A program made the translations under genes and the position numbers. A model generated the notes under the pieces. The model was not told the DNA's origin. It saw only the letters and a program-made list of their open reading frames with translations, and ran no database searches. Positions 55,085 through 64,000 of a stretch of DNA of 64,000 bases are shown here, piece by piece (position 1 is the stretch's first letter; the number at the start of each line of letters is the position of its first letter). Source of the stretch: Cherax quadricarinatus (lineage: Eukaryota > Arthropoda > Malacostraca > Decapoda > Parastacidae); contig NC_091311.1 in assembly GCF_038502225.1 (NCBI RefSeq), positions 33,855,296-33,919,295 of the forward strand. The letters are read 5' to 3'.

Positions 55085-55891
55085 AAGCCAAAGAAAGTTT
55101 CTAGTGCCAGCCCTTTCATAAAGAGGGTGAGAAACACTTTAGAATTCATCGCAAAATACGAAAGTGGAGTGCATGTCTCTGGGCTGGCCAGGTTGTATAA
55201 CAAACCCCATAGAACCATCACTACTATCTTGGCCAAGAAAAAGGCAATCAAGGAAGCTGTTGTTGCAAATGATGCAAATGTGCTTACCAAACAGAAATCA
55301 CAAATACTACTCAAAGATGTGGAGAGACTGTTGTTGGTGTGGATCAATGAGAAACAATTAACCCCTGAGGGTTAACCACCCAGGGCAACCCAAGAAAGTC
55401 AGTGCATCATCGAGGACTGTCTAACTTATTTCCATTGGGGTCCTTAATCTTGTCCCCAGGGTGCAACCCACACCAGTCGACTAACACCCAGGTAAACAGG
55501 AAAAAATGCCTGGAACTAGTGCTCATATTGGTGAATTTAAGGCCAACAAAGGTTGGTTTGAGAAATTTAAAATCACAGTGGCAAACACAGTGTGATAAGG
55601 CATGGCGAGGTTAAAAAATTCCAACCCCAACAAGTGTTCAATTGTGACGAAACAGGACTGTTCTGGAAGAAAATGCCAAACAGGACCTACGTTACTCACA
55701 AGGAAAAGGCACTCCCAGAACACAAGCCTATGAAAGACAGGCTAACTCTCATGTTTTGTAGTGATGCTAGTGGGGATTTCAAAGTGAAGCCATTACTAGT
55801 GCATCACTCTGAAAGTCCCAGAGCGTTCAAGAAAAATAATGTTATCAAGAGTAAATTGTGCATGTTTTGGAAAGTTAATAATAAGGCATGC
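55085..55891 (+). pseudogene. Tigger transposase fragment A
   Basis: The start Met codon is lost (PKKVSSASPFIKRVRNTL). Helix-turn-helix segments run to 55375, then a SINE-like insert with loss of about 75 bp of host sequence. Then come EFKANKGWFEKFK, a large deletion, and a catalytic start (VFNCDETGLFWKKM at about 55637) to WKVNNKACM. The second and third catalytic aspartates are missing. Confidence 0.85.
55365..55497 (+). mobile_element. SINE-like dispersed repeat
   Basis: Contains GGGTTAACCACCCAGGGCAA, AAGAAAGTCAGTGCATCATC and CCTTAATCTTGTCCCCAGGG. Part of it (AACCCAAGAAAGTCAG) is shared, in degraded form, with 44937-44960 and 52255-52280. I believe this is an abundant decapod repeat, from memory of the pattern rather than any search. 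Confidence 0.6.
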
Positions 55892-56322
55892 ATGGAATTT
55901 GTGCATGGGGATCTACAACATTAAACCATCTCAGACCACTAATTACCCAACAAAAGGCTGCAGTCAGAATAACAAATTCCCACTACAGGCAGCACACTCC
56001 ACCAATATTCAAAACTCTAAACCTACTCACAATACAAAACATCCATACTTATTACTGCACCTACTACATACATAGAACACTTAACTCGGATATAAACCCT
56101 CCCCTCAAACGTCTCCTTACCAACCTCAACAGAACACATGACCATAACACAAGGCACAGATCACTCTTTGATGTTCCTCGTGTCCATCTCATGCTATGCA
56201 AAAACTCAATGCACATAAAAGGCCCTAAAATCTGGAATTCATTACCTGTGAATATAAAAGAAACACAGTCTGTTTATAAATTCAAGTCTCTTCTCAAAAA
56301 TAACTTACTCACCCACAACTAA
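55892..56322 (+). pseudogene. LINE protein C-terminal end
   Basis: Open frame of about 140 codons: RPLITQQKAAVRITNSHYRQ, HNTRHRSLFDVPRVHLMLCK, GPKIWNSLPVNIKE and KFKSLLKNNLL. This is the typical end of LINE reverse transcriptase proteins downstream of the thumb. No catalytic residues are included. It is 5'-truncated. Confidence 0.85.
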
Positions 56323-56704
56323 ATAAATACTGAATAATTGTACTGCATCTCATAAATTGTATCTCACAAATGTTTCTCATAACTGTATCTCATAAATGTT
56401 TAACCTATGACCCAATCAAACTTTGTTATTTTTTATTACATTACCTAACTGAATACTCCATTCTACTGAATGCACAGCAACACAATAAATGACCATATGA
56501 CTTGTCTTTGTAATACTCATTTGTGCTTAATTGTAATCTGTTTACAATAATGTATTACCACTGAATATATCACTGCTTAATTAATCTTAAGTTAACTTTA
56601 AGCCTGCCCATAATGCTCTGCATACAATGGGCTTTGGCAAGTTACACTTAATTACTGTATTCCTTTGTACATCTCTGTATCATGTTCAAATAAATAAATA
56701 AATA
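55892..56704 (+). mobile_element. LINE 3' fragment, copy D
   Basis: It lies between two Tigger fragments and ends in AAATAAAT repeats (about 56685-56704). It encodes the LINE C terminus to 56322, then about 380 bp of 3' untranslated region containing AGCCTGCCCATAATGC. It is the same family as 14700-15320. Confidence 0.85.
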
Positions 56705-56705
56705 A

Positions 56706-58315
56706 AGGAAGCTGCCGCTGCAAAGGGGGTAAATATGCTCACAAAAATGAGATCGCAAGTACTCAAAAATGTTGAGAAGTTATTATTGGTGTGGATCACC
56801 GAGAAACAATTAGCAGGAGACAGTCTTATGCAGTCGATTATTTGTGAAAAGGCAAGGCAGTTACATGATGATCTCGTAAAAAAATTGCCTGCAACGAGTA
56901 CTGATATTTGTGATTTTAAGGCCAGCAAAGGCTGGTTTGAGAGATTTAAGAAATGTAGTGGCATACTCAATGTGATAACACATGGGGAGGGTGCCAGTTC
57001 TGACAAAAATGTAGCTGAAAAAATCGTAAGTGAATTCAAGGAGTCCATAGACCGAACAATTCAAACCTCAACAAGTGTTCAAATGTGACGAAACAGGCCT
57101 CTTTTGGAAGAAAATGCCAAGGAGGACCTACATTACTCAGGAGGAAAAGGCACTTCCAGGACACAAGCCCATGAAAGACAGGCTAACTCTCATGTTTTGT
57201 AGTGATGCTAGTGGGGATTTCAAAGTGAAGCCATTACTAGTGCATCACTCTGAAAGTCCCAGAGCGTTCAAGAAAAACAATGTTATCAAGAGTAAATTGT
57301 GCATGTTTTGGAAAGCTAATAATAAGGCATGCATCACGAGGGACATTTTCCTTGATTGGTTCAATGAAGTGTTTGGCCCCAGGATGAAGAAATACCTCCT
57401 GGAAAATAAATTTGAACTCAAGTGCCTCCTGCTACTGGACAATGTACCTGCTCATCCTCCAAATTTGGATGGCCTAATTGTAGAGGAGTTTGGTTTCATC
57501 ATGGTGAAGTTCTTCCCTATAATACCACTCCTCTTCTCCTGCCCATGGACCAGCAGATCATTTCAAAGTTTAAAAAACTCTACACCAAAGCAATGTTTCA
57601 AAGATGCTTTCATGTGACCTCAGACACTCAACTGACCCTAAGAGAGTTTTGGAAAGATCACTTCAGTATCCTCCAATGCATAAGCCTTATAGGTAAGGCT
57701 TGGGAGGGAGTGACTTCCAGGACCTTGAACTCTGCTTGGAGAAATCTGTGTCCAGATTGTGTCCAGAAGAGGAATTTTGGAGGGTTTGGGGCTGACCCTG
57801 AGGACCCTTTGCCAGTTGTGGAATCTGTTGTGGCATTGGGGAGTTCCATGGGGCTGGATGTGGTTTGGAGGATGTGGAAGAGTTGGTGGAGGACCACAAC
57901 GAAGAGCTAACCACCAAAGAGCTGCAAGAGCTTCAGCTGGAACAGCAACAGACCACAGCTCAGCACGTTGCTTCAGAGGAGGAGGGAGAGAGATGGACGA
58001 AGGTGCCTTCTTCAAAAATTAAGGAGAATTGTGCAATTTGGAGTAGGATGGAAAGATCTGTGTAGAAACATCACCATGACAATGCTGTTGCAAGCCGTGT
58101 CGACAACATGTACAATGACAAAGCCTTATCTCATTTTAGGGAAATTTTAAAGAGACGCCAGAAACAGAGCTCTATGGACAATTATTTAGTGTCACAAGTG
58201 TGCAGTGACTCAAGTTGGTCCTAGTGGCATTAATAAACAAAGAAGGGAAGTAACCCTGAAAAAGGACTTGTTACTTGAAGTTTTTGTGGAAGGGTATTCT
58301 CCTTTCAAACAGTAA
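56706..58315 (+). pseudogene. Tigger transposase fragment B
   Basis: The first helix-turn-helix (about 60 residues) is missing. The CENP-B-like domain is at 56735-57050 (KASKGWFERFKKCSGI), then a small loss and the core from 57075: CDETGLFW, LLLDNVPAHPP, frameshift near 57515, LLLPMDQQ at about 57540. NSAWRNL at about 57735 keeps the Trp that is a stop in the copy at 32066. The acidic tail is frameshifted near 57860 and ends with several stops near 58045-58315. Confidence 0.88.
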
Positions 58316-58577
58316 TTAATCCAACCCCTCCCTACTTCCAGTCATCCATATACTAACAAGATTTGCCAATAAAGGTTAATGTTATGCTGTTAATGTTTCA
58401 TACTTCATGTCTCATTGTTTTCTGTGTATGTACATTTATATTTCATGTAAGAAACTTTTGTTTTAATACTTCTGGGTGTCTGGAACGGATTAATTGTATT
58501 TACGTTGTTTCTTGTGGGGAAAATGGTTTCGCAAATCGTCAATTTCGATAATAGTCACACTCTCTGGAATGGATTAA

Positions 58578-59645
58578 CCCTTTGACTGTCGCGGCCGTAT
58601 ATATACGTTTACGAGGTACCGTGTTTGACGTATATATACTCATAAATTCTAGCGGCTTCAAATCAGGCAGGAGAAAGCTGGTAGGCCCACATGTGAGAGA
58701 ATGGGTCTGTGTAGTCAGTGTGCACCATATAAAAAAAATCCTGGAGCACGCAGCGCATAATGAGAAAAAAAAAACTCTGACTGTTTTTTTTTAATTAAAA
58801 TGCCGACTTTGTGGTCTATTTTCGTATAGTATTTGTGGTTGTATTCTCGTTTTCTTGGTCTCATTTGATAGAATGGAAACTATATTATAGAAATAGAGGT
58901 GATTTTGATTAATTTTACTATAAAAAGAACCTGGAAATGGAGCACAAAGTATGGGAAATGTTTGATTTTTGCCGATGTTCAAAAGTAAACAAATGATGTC
59001 ATTGTCCAATAAATGTCCAAATAGCCATTCTAATATGCAGTCATGAATGGGTTGATGTAATTTTTACAATTATTACAGTATTGCAGTAGTCTGCATAACA
59101 GTAAATCTTCTATTTTTTGTTTGAATAAAATTTCAAAATAAAAAGCAAGAGTAATATCACAGGGGCCTGGAGACATGACTGATGAACAAAGAAAATGTTA
59201 TTTTAGAGCCAGGAATGTCTGCATTGTTCATTCTGGTCCTTATTTTGAAATTGTTATATTTTTTAATTTTCGTGAAATTGGCCAAATTGCAACTTTCTGA
59301 CCATGTTTTTGGGTAGTTGAAATCGGTAAATGGGCAGTTTCTTATACTCAATCGATGGAAAAAATGGAGTTCTGAAGAAATAGCTATGAGTTTGGTTGAC
59401 TGGAATAATGGAATTAGCCGAAAATAGGGCTCAAAGTGGGCGAAATCGCCGATTTGTAAATATCGCCGAGGTCGCTAACTTAGCGAGACCGTAATCCCGT
59501 CAGTTTTCCACCAAATTTCGTTTTTTTGGTGTCTTTACAATCAGGAAAAGATTCTCTATCATTTCATAAGAAAAAATAATTTTTTTTTTGAAATTTTGCG
59601 ACACCAGGAGACACCTCAGGATTGAGGGTTGCAACAGTCAAAGGG
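58578..59645. mobile_element. piggyBac-type MITE, nearly intact
   Basis: 1068 bp from CCCTTTGACTGTCGCGGCCG after TTAA (58574-58577) to GCAACAGTCAAAGGG before TTAT (one change from TTAA). A GTATATATAC palindrome lies near the left end, as in the piggyBac copies at 11430 and 30000. No transposase. It is the reference used to decode the nest at 17.5-25.4 kb and the fragment at 48.8 kb. Confidence 0.9.
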
Positions 59646-59674
59646 TTATTAATGAAAAATGAGGGACCACTGTA

Positions 59675-60060
59675 TATTGTTTATTATGTCATTTGTAATA
59701 GTGGTAGAAGGTCATAGTGATGGTGGTAGAGGGTTCCTTCTTTAGTGATTCAGCGATTCTACCAACTCCTCTAATGTTGCTGGAGTTATATAGGGCTACA
59801 GAAAACACCACCGCCTCAGCTGCTGCTTCACCACCATTATGGACGGCTTACTCTCAGTGGCCCTTATATACCCAACAACAACACAACACAACACTTCTCG
59901 TGTAATGACTTATTTTACTCATTCTAGAGTATATTCCATGTTTCTATGTTATTAATATTGCTTATTATGTCATATCAGTTGAATTGTGATAGATAAATAA
60001 GCCATAGAGTTGATATTAGTGTCATATTCTCCAACAATAAACTTGCCATCCCTCCCTCAC
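59675..60060. other. Repeat fragment related to 54.5-54.8 kb
   Basis: Shares the GCTGCTGCCTC / CATTCTAGAGTA segments with 54790-54836. No coding or clear ends. Confidence 0.5.
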
Positions 60061-60069
60061 ACAAACAAG

Positions 60070-60835
60070 TCTTCAATAAGAACATAAGAAAGGAGGAACA
60101 CTGCAGTAGGCCTGCTGGCCCATACTAGGCAGATCCTTTACAATCCTTCCCACTAAGAACATAACAATGGAGGAACACTGCAGGTCTACTGGCACATATA
60201 AGGCAGGTCCTTATCAAAATGACCTCTACCCAAAGCTACCCAAGAATTTACTCCCGTACTCATTGACACAAATCAAACTTAGCTCCTCCCACTCATATAT
60301 TTGTCCAATCTCTTCTTAAAGCTACCAAAGGTCTTAGCCTCGATCACCCTACTGGTAAGTGTGATGTTAAATAAGAACATAAGAACTTAAGAAAGTAGGA
60401 ACACTGCAACAGGCCTGCTGGCCCATAGTAGGCCGGTCCTTCACAAATCCAACCCACTAACAGAACAAATGCTACCCAAGCAATAACCTCAGGTGCAAGT
60501 CCGACTCAACTCCAACCCCTCTCACTTGTGTATTTATCCAACCTAAATTTGAAACTACCCAAGCCATAGCTTTTAGAACATAAGAAAGGAGGAACACTGC
60601 AATAAGACTGTTGGCCCATACTAGGCCGGTCCTTCACAAATCCAACCCACTAACAGAACAAATGCTACCCAAGCAATAAGCTCAGGTGCAAGTCCAACTC
60701 AAACCCAACCCCTCTCACTCGTGTATTTATCCAACCTAAATTTGAAACTACCCAATGTTTTAGCTTCGATCACCCTACTAGGCAGACCATTCCACTCATC
60801 AACTACCCCTATTACCAATGTTCATTTATACATTT
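60070..60835 (-). mobile_element. Tandem 3' ends of CR1/L2-like LINEs
   Basis: Four successive partial copies share GAACATAAGAAAGGAGGAAC and GCCTGCTGGCCCATA blocks. On the minus strand the longest give the LINE C terminus: VVDEWNGLPSRVIEA then KTLGSFKFRLDKYTSERG-like reading. Repeated truncated 3' ends in one orientation suggest insertions into one another or an internal duplication. Confidence 0.75.
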
Positions 60836-60837
60836 TA

Positions 60838-61038
60838 TTAGTGCCCTAGAGTCCTTATGGAGGGGGATTCCCCTTCCAAATAACCTCTCTTCCATTCATC
60901 AACAATAGCCTTCAATAAAGGTAACTGTCATGTTGAATGTTCATTCTTTTGTGCATGTAAATCTATCTTTTAGGTAAAAAAAAAAAATTGTTGTTGATAC
61001 TTCTGGGTGTCTGGAACGAATTAATTGGATTTACATTA
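60838..61038 (+). mobile_element. Tigger 3' remnant, split by an RTE
   Basis: Encodes only the last residues (VLMEGDSPSK, stop at about 60881), then AATAAAGG and the usual 3' leader (CTTCTGGGTGTCTGGAACG). It breaks off at about 61038, where RTE coding begins. Its terminal repeat is not seen. Confidence 0.78.
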
Positions 61039-61060
61039 AAACTTTATAAAACTGGGATGC

Positions 61061-61297
61061 TTGAATGTGCGTGGATGTAGTGCAGATGACAAGAAACAGA
61101 TGATTGCTGATGTTATGAATGAAAAGAAGTTAGATGTCCTGGCCCTAAGCGAAACAAAGCTGAAGGGTGTAGGGGAGTTTCAGTGGGGGGAAATAAATGG
61201 GATTAAATCTGGAGTATCCAAGAGAGTTAGAGCAAAGGAAGGGGTAGCAGTAATGTTGAATGATCAGTTATGGAAGGAGAAAAGAGAATATGAATGA
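61061..61297 (+). pseudogene. RTE apurinic-type endonuclease, N-terminal part
   Basis: Reads CLNVRGCSADDKKQMIADVM and VLALSETKLKG, the first motifs (N and E) of the exonuclease-endonuclease-phosphatase fold used by LINEs to nick target DNA. It ends at TGA 61295-61297. The protein continues after a frameshift at 61332. Confidence 0.87.
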
Positions 61298-61331
61298 GTA
61301 AATTCAAGAATTATGTGGATTAAAGTAAAGG

Positions 61332-62981
61332 TTGGATGCGAAGAAGTGGGTCATAATAAGCGTGTATGGACCTGGAGAAGAGAGGAATGCAGAGGAGAGA
61401 GAGAGATTTTGGGAGATGTTAAGCGAATGTATAGGAGTTTTTGAACCAAGTGAGAGAGTAATTGTGGTAGGGGACCTGAATGCTAAAGTAGGAGAAACTT
61501 TTAGAGAGGGTGTGGTAGGTAAGTTTGGGGTGCCAGGTGTAAATGATAATGGGAGCCCTTTGATTGAACTTTGTATAGAAAGGGGTTTAGTTATAGGTAA
61601 TACATATTTTAAGAAAAAGAGGATAAATAAGTATACAAGATATGATGTAGGGCGAAATGACAGTAGTTTGTTGGATTACGTATTGGTAGATAAAAGACTG
61701 TTGAGTAGACTTCAGGATGTACATGTTTATAGAGGGGCCACAGATATATCAGATCACTTTCTAGTTGTAGCTACACTGGGAGTAAAAGGTAGATGGGATA
61801 CAAGGAGAATAGAAGCATCAGGGAAGAGAGAGGTGAAGGTTTATAAACTAAAAGAGGAGGCAGTTAGGGTAAGATATAAACAGCTACTGGAGGATATATG
61901 GGTTAATGAGAGCATAGGCAATGGGGCCGAAGAGGTATGGGATAGGTTTAAAAATGTAGTGTTAGAGTGTTCAGCAGAAGTTTGTGGTTACAGGAAAGTG
62001 GGTGCGGGAGAGAAGAGAAGCGATTGGTGGAATGATGATGTAAAGAGAGTAGTAAGGGAGAAAAAGTTAGCATATGAGAAATTTTTACAAAGTAGAAGTG
62101 ATGCAAGGAGGGAAGGGTATATGAAGAAAAAGAGAGAGGTTCAGAGAGTGGTGAAGCAATGTAAAAAGAGAGCAAATGAGAGAGTGGGTGAGATGTTATC
62201 AACAAATTTTGTTGAAAATAAGAAAAAGTTTTGGAGTGAGATTAACAAGTTAAGAAAGCCTAGAGAACAAATGGATTTGTCAGTTAAAAATAGGAGAGGA
62301 GAGTTATTAAATGGAGAGTTAGAGGTATTGGGAAGATGGAGGGAATATTTTGAGGAATTGTTAAATGTTGATGAAGATAGGGAAGCTGTGATTTCGTGTA
62401 TAGGGCAAGGAGGAATAACATCTTGTAGGAGTGAGGAAGAGCCAGTTGTGAGTGTGGGGGAAGTTCGTGAGGCAGTAGGTAAAATGAAAGGGGGTAAGGC
62501 AGCCGGGATTGATGGGATAAAGATAGAAATGTTAAAAGCAGGTGGGGATATAGTTTTGGAGAGGTTGGTGCAATTATTTAATAAATGTATGGAAGAGGGT
62601 AAGGTACCTAGGGATTGGCAGAGAGCATGCATAGTTCCTTTGTATAAAGGCAAAGGGGATAAAAGAGAGTGCAAAAATTATAGGGGGATAAATCTGTTGA
62701 GTATACCTGGTAAAGTGTATGGTAGAGTTATTATTAAAAGAATTAAGAGTAAGACGGAGAATAGGATAGCAGATGAACAAGGAGGCTTTAGGAAAGGTAG
62801 GGGGTGTGTGGACCAGGTGTTTACAGTGAAACATATAAGTGAACAGTATTTAGATAAGGCTAAAGAGGTCTTTGTGGCATTTATGAATTTGGAAAAGGCG
62901 TATGACAGGGTGGATAGGGGGGCAATATGGCAGATGTTGCAGGTGTATGGTGTAGGAGGTAGGTTACTGAAAGCAGTGTAG
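61332..62981 (+). pseudogene. RTE endonuclease (rest) and reverse transcriptase
   Basis: 549 codons. The endonuclease motifs VVGDLNAKVG (about residue 47) and SDHFLVV (about 139) are followed by a Lys/Arg-rich linker. The reverse transcriptase starts near residue 390 (GKAAGIDGIKIEMLK), with WQRACIVPLYKGKGDKRECK and NYRGINLL, QGGFRKGRGCVDQVF, and NLEKAYDRVDRG. TAG at 62979-62981 replaces the Lys codon of copy 1 (AVKSF). Linking this to 63000-63409 would recover FADD and the palm. The presence of both enzyme domains identifies the family as RTE-like. Confidence 0.92.
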
Positions 62982-63409
62982 AGTTTTTACGAGGATAGTG
63001 AGGCTCAAGTTAGAGTATGTAGGAAAGAGGGAAATTATTTCCCAGTAAAAGTAGGCCTTAGACAAGGATGTGTGATGTCACCGTGGTTGTTTAATATATT
63101 TATAGATGGGGTTGTAAGAGAAGTAAATGCGAGGGTCTTGGCAAGAGGCGTGGAGTTAAAAGATAAAGAATCACACATAAAGTGGGAGTTGTCACAGTTG
63201 CTCTTTGCTGATGACACTGTGCTCTTGGGAGATTCTGAAGAGAAGTTGCAGAGATTGGTGGATGAATTTGGTAGGGTGTGCAAAAGAAGAAAATTAAAGG
63301 TGAATACAGGAAAGAGTAAGGTTATGAGGATAACAAAAAGATTAGGTGATGAAAGATTGGATATCAGATTGGAGGGAGAGAGTATGGAGGAGGTGAATGT
63401 ATTCAGATA
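62982..63409 (+). pseudogene. RTE reverse transcriptase palm, after a nonsense codon
   Basis: Same frame as the upstream part. It contains GLRQGCVMSPWLFN (a Met-rich restart at 63072), the catalytic QLLFADDTVLLG and GKSKVMRITKR, then enters the Tigger terminal repeat at 63410. Confidence 0.9.
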
Positions 63410-63687
63410 CAGTGGACCCTCGACTAACGCTATTAATCCGTTCCTGAGAGCTCATCGTTAGTCAAAATAATCGTTAGTCAAGTTAATTTTCCCCATAAGA
63501 AATAATGGAAATCAAATTAATACGTGCAAGACACCCAAAAGTATTGAAAAAAAAAAATTTTAACACGTGAAATATTAATTTTAATACACACAAACTGAAG
63601 AAGACATGCACAGTTACATGACACTTACCTTTATTGAAGATCTGGTGATGATTGATGGGATGGGAAGAGGGGAGTGTGTTGATGGTC

Positions 63688-63892
63688 TTAGTGTTTAGAA
63701 GGGGAATCCCCTTCCATTAGGACTTGAGGTGGCAAGTCCTTTTTTGGGGTTACTTCCCTTCTTTTAATGCCACTAGGGCCAGCTTGAGAGTCACTGGACC
63801 TCTGTCGCACAACATATCTGCCCATAGAGGCCTGTACCTCCCGTTCCTTTATGACATTCCTAACGTGTTTCACAACATTGTCAGTGTCACCA
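63688..63892 (-). pseudogene. Tigger transposase C-terminal tail
   Basis: Reads NVVKHVRNVIKEREVQASM, SSDSQAGPSGIKRREVTPKK and LMEGDSPSKH. It is the same tail module as at 16410-16805, cut upstream by the piggyBac insertion. Confidence 0.87.
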
Positions 63893-63896
63893 TTAA

Positions 63897-64000
63897 CCCT
63901 TTGAGGGTCGACAGGCCCTCTCCGAAACTCGTTCTCAGGGTCGGCCAAATTTAAAAAAAAAAAAAAATTATTTTCTCTTATGAAAAGATAGAGAATCTTT
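63897..64000. mobile_element. piggyBac-type end inserted in Tigger tail
   Basis: TTAA (63893-63896) followed by CCCTTTGAGGGTCGACAGGC, close to the right end of the element at 35353. Only about 100 bp is in the window, so whether it is an autonomous copy cannot be told. Confidence 0.85.

Larger units (their letters stand above)
54837..55891 (+). mobile_element. Tigger/pogo fragment A, 3'-truncated
   Basis: Left end CAGTGGACCCCCAGATTAAA after TA (54835-54836). The leader, a transposase remnant and a SINE-like insert (55365-55497) follow. It stops at about 55891, where a LINE 3' fragment begins. Its end type differs from that of fragment B, so the two are separate elements. Confidence 0.83.
56706..59672 (+). 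mobile_element. Tigger/pogo fragment B, 5'-truncated, with piggyBac MITE
   Basis: It begins within the transposase (KEAAAAKGVNML) directly after the LINE tail and ends AATGAGGGACCACTG before TA (59673-59674), the end type seen at 14436. A piggyBac-type MITE (58578-59645) landed in its last 60 bp. Confidence 0.87.
61039..63409 (+). mobile_element. RTE-type retrotransposon, longest copy (3)
   Basis: Starts near the endonuclease N terminus and runs through the reverse transcriptase to VFRY, where a Tigger enters at 63410 at a TA that is intact in copy 1 (23690). Three frame defects are seen. Confidence 0.9.
63410..64000 (-). mobile_element. Tigger/pogo 3' end, continuing past the window
   Basis: Left end CAGTGGACCCTCGACTAACG after TA (63408-63409), in minus orientation. 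The transposase tail reads leftward, ending MEGDSPSKH at 63688-63690. It is interrupted at 63893 by a piggyBac-type end. The rest lies outside. Confidence 0.9.

Overview
This window looks like decapod crustacean nuclear DNA, most likely crayfish-like. That is an inference. It rests on spliced minus-strand coding exons in very large introns, AT-rich intronic DNA, and many nested pogo/Tigger, piggyBac, RTE-type and CR1-like elements plus tRNA-derived SINEs. There are no bacterial-style genes or operons. A run of 100 N (46588-46687) is an assembly gap, and three patches (about 13.29-13.80, 21.74-23.06 and 46.21-46.59 kb) look like poor consensus sequence.

Host gene: everything I can assign to the host lies on the minus strand. 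Two C2H2 double-zinc-finger terminal exons sit side by side at 6259-6641 and 5200-5507. Each has a clear splice acceptor, the same phase, its own stop codon and a nearby polyadenylation hexamer. Far upstream are two short exons, at 48526-48585 (60 nt) and 28483-28524 (42 nt). Both have strong acceptor and donor sites, are open only in the phase that joins to the zinc-finger exons, and end in the G needed to complete an Asp codon at the start of each. The simplest reading is the 3' part of a BTB-zinc-finger type gene (the lola/tramtrack/broad/fruitless style), in which a common region is spliced to alternative zinc-finger ends across introns of about 20-22 kb. The BTB part itself is not in the window.

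Mobile DNA: 1-8.7 kb, 25.4-30.0 kb, 35.4-36.5 kb and 46.7-48.5 kb are mostly single-copy-looking intron or flank. The rest is stacked transposons: a rearranged piggyBac at 9.4-11.5 kb; LINE, piggyBac and Tigger fragments at 11.5-17.1 kb; a multi-level nest at 17.5-25.4 kb (piggyBac MITE containing a retroposon, a palindromic-TIR element with a SINE, and a Tigger deletion derivative that holds an RTE retrotransposon); a piggyBac at 30.0-35.4 kb carrying a nearly intact Tigger; an RTE copy at 36.5-37.8 kb; a LINE with a perfect hairpin insertion at 37.8-38.6 kb; a Tigger at 38.9-43.2 kb holding a foldback element that holds a MITE; two copies of a GGGCCCC-TIR element (44.0-46.1 and 51.4-53.2 kb); and further Tigger, LINE, piggyBac and RTE layers to the end.

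Most transposase and reverse-transcriptase genes are broken. The best preserved are the Tigger transposase at 30854-32068 and the RTE reverse transcriptase at 23109-24257. Many insertion boundaries can be read exactly from target-site duplications (TA, TTAA, or 9-15 bp), and in several cases from an empty site elsewhere in the window.
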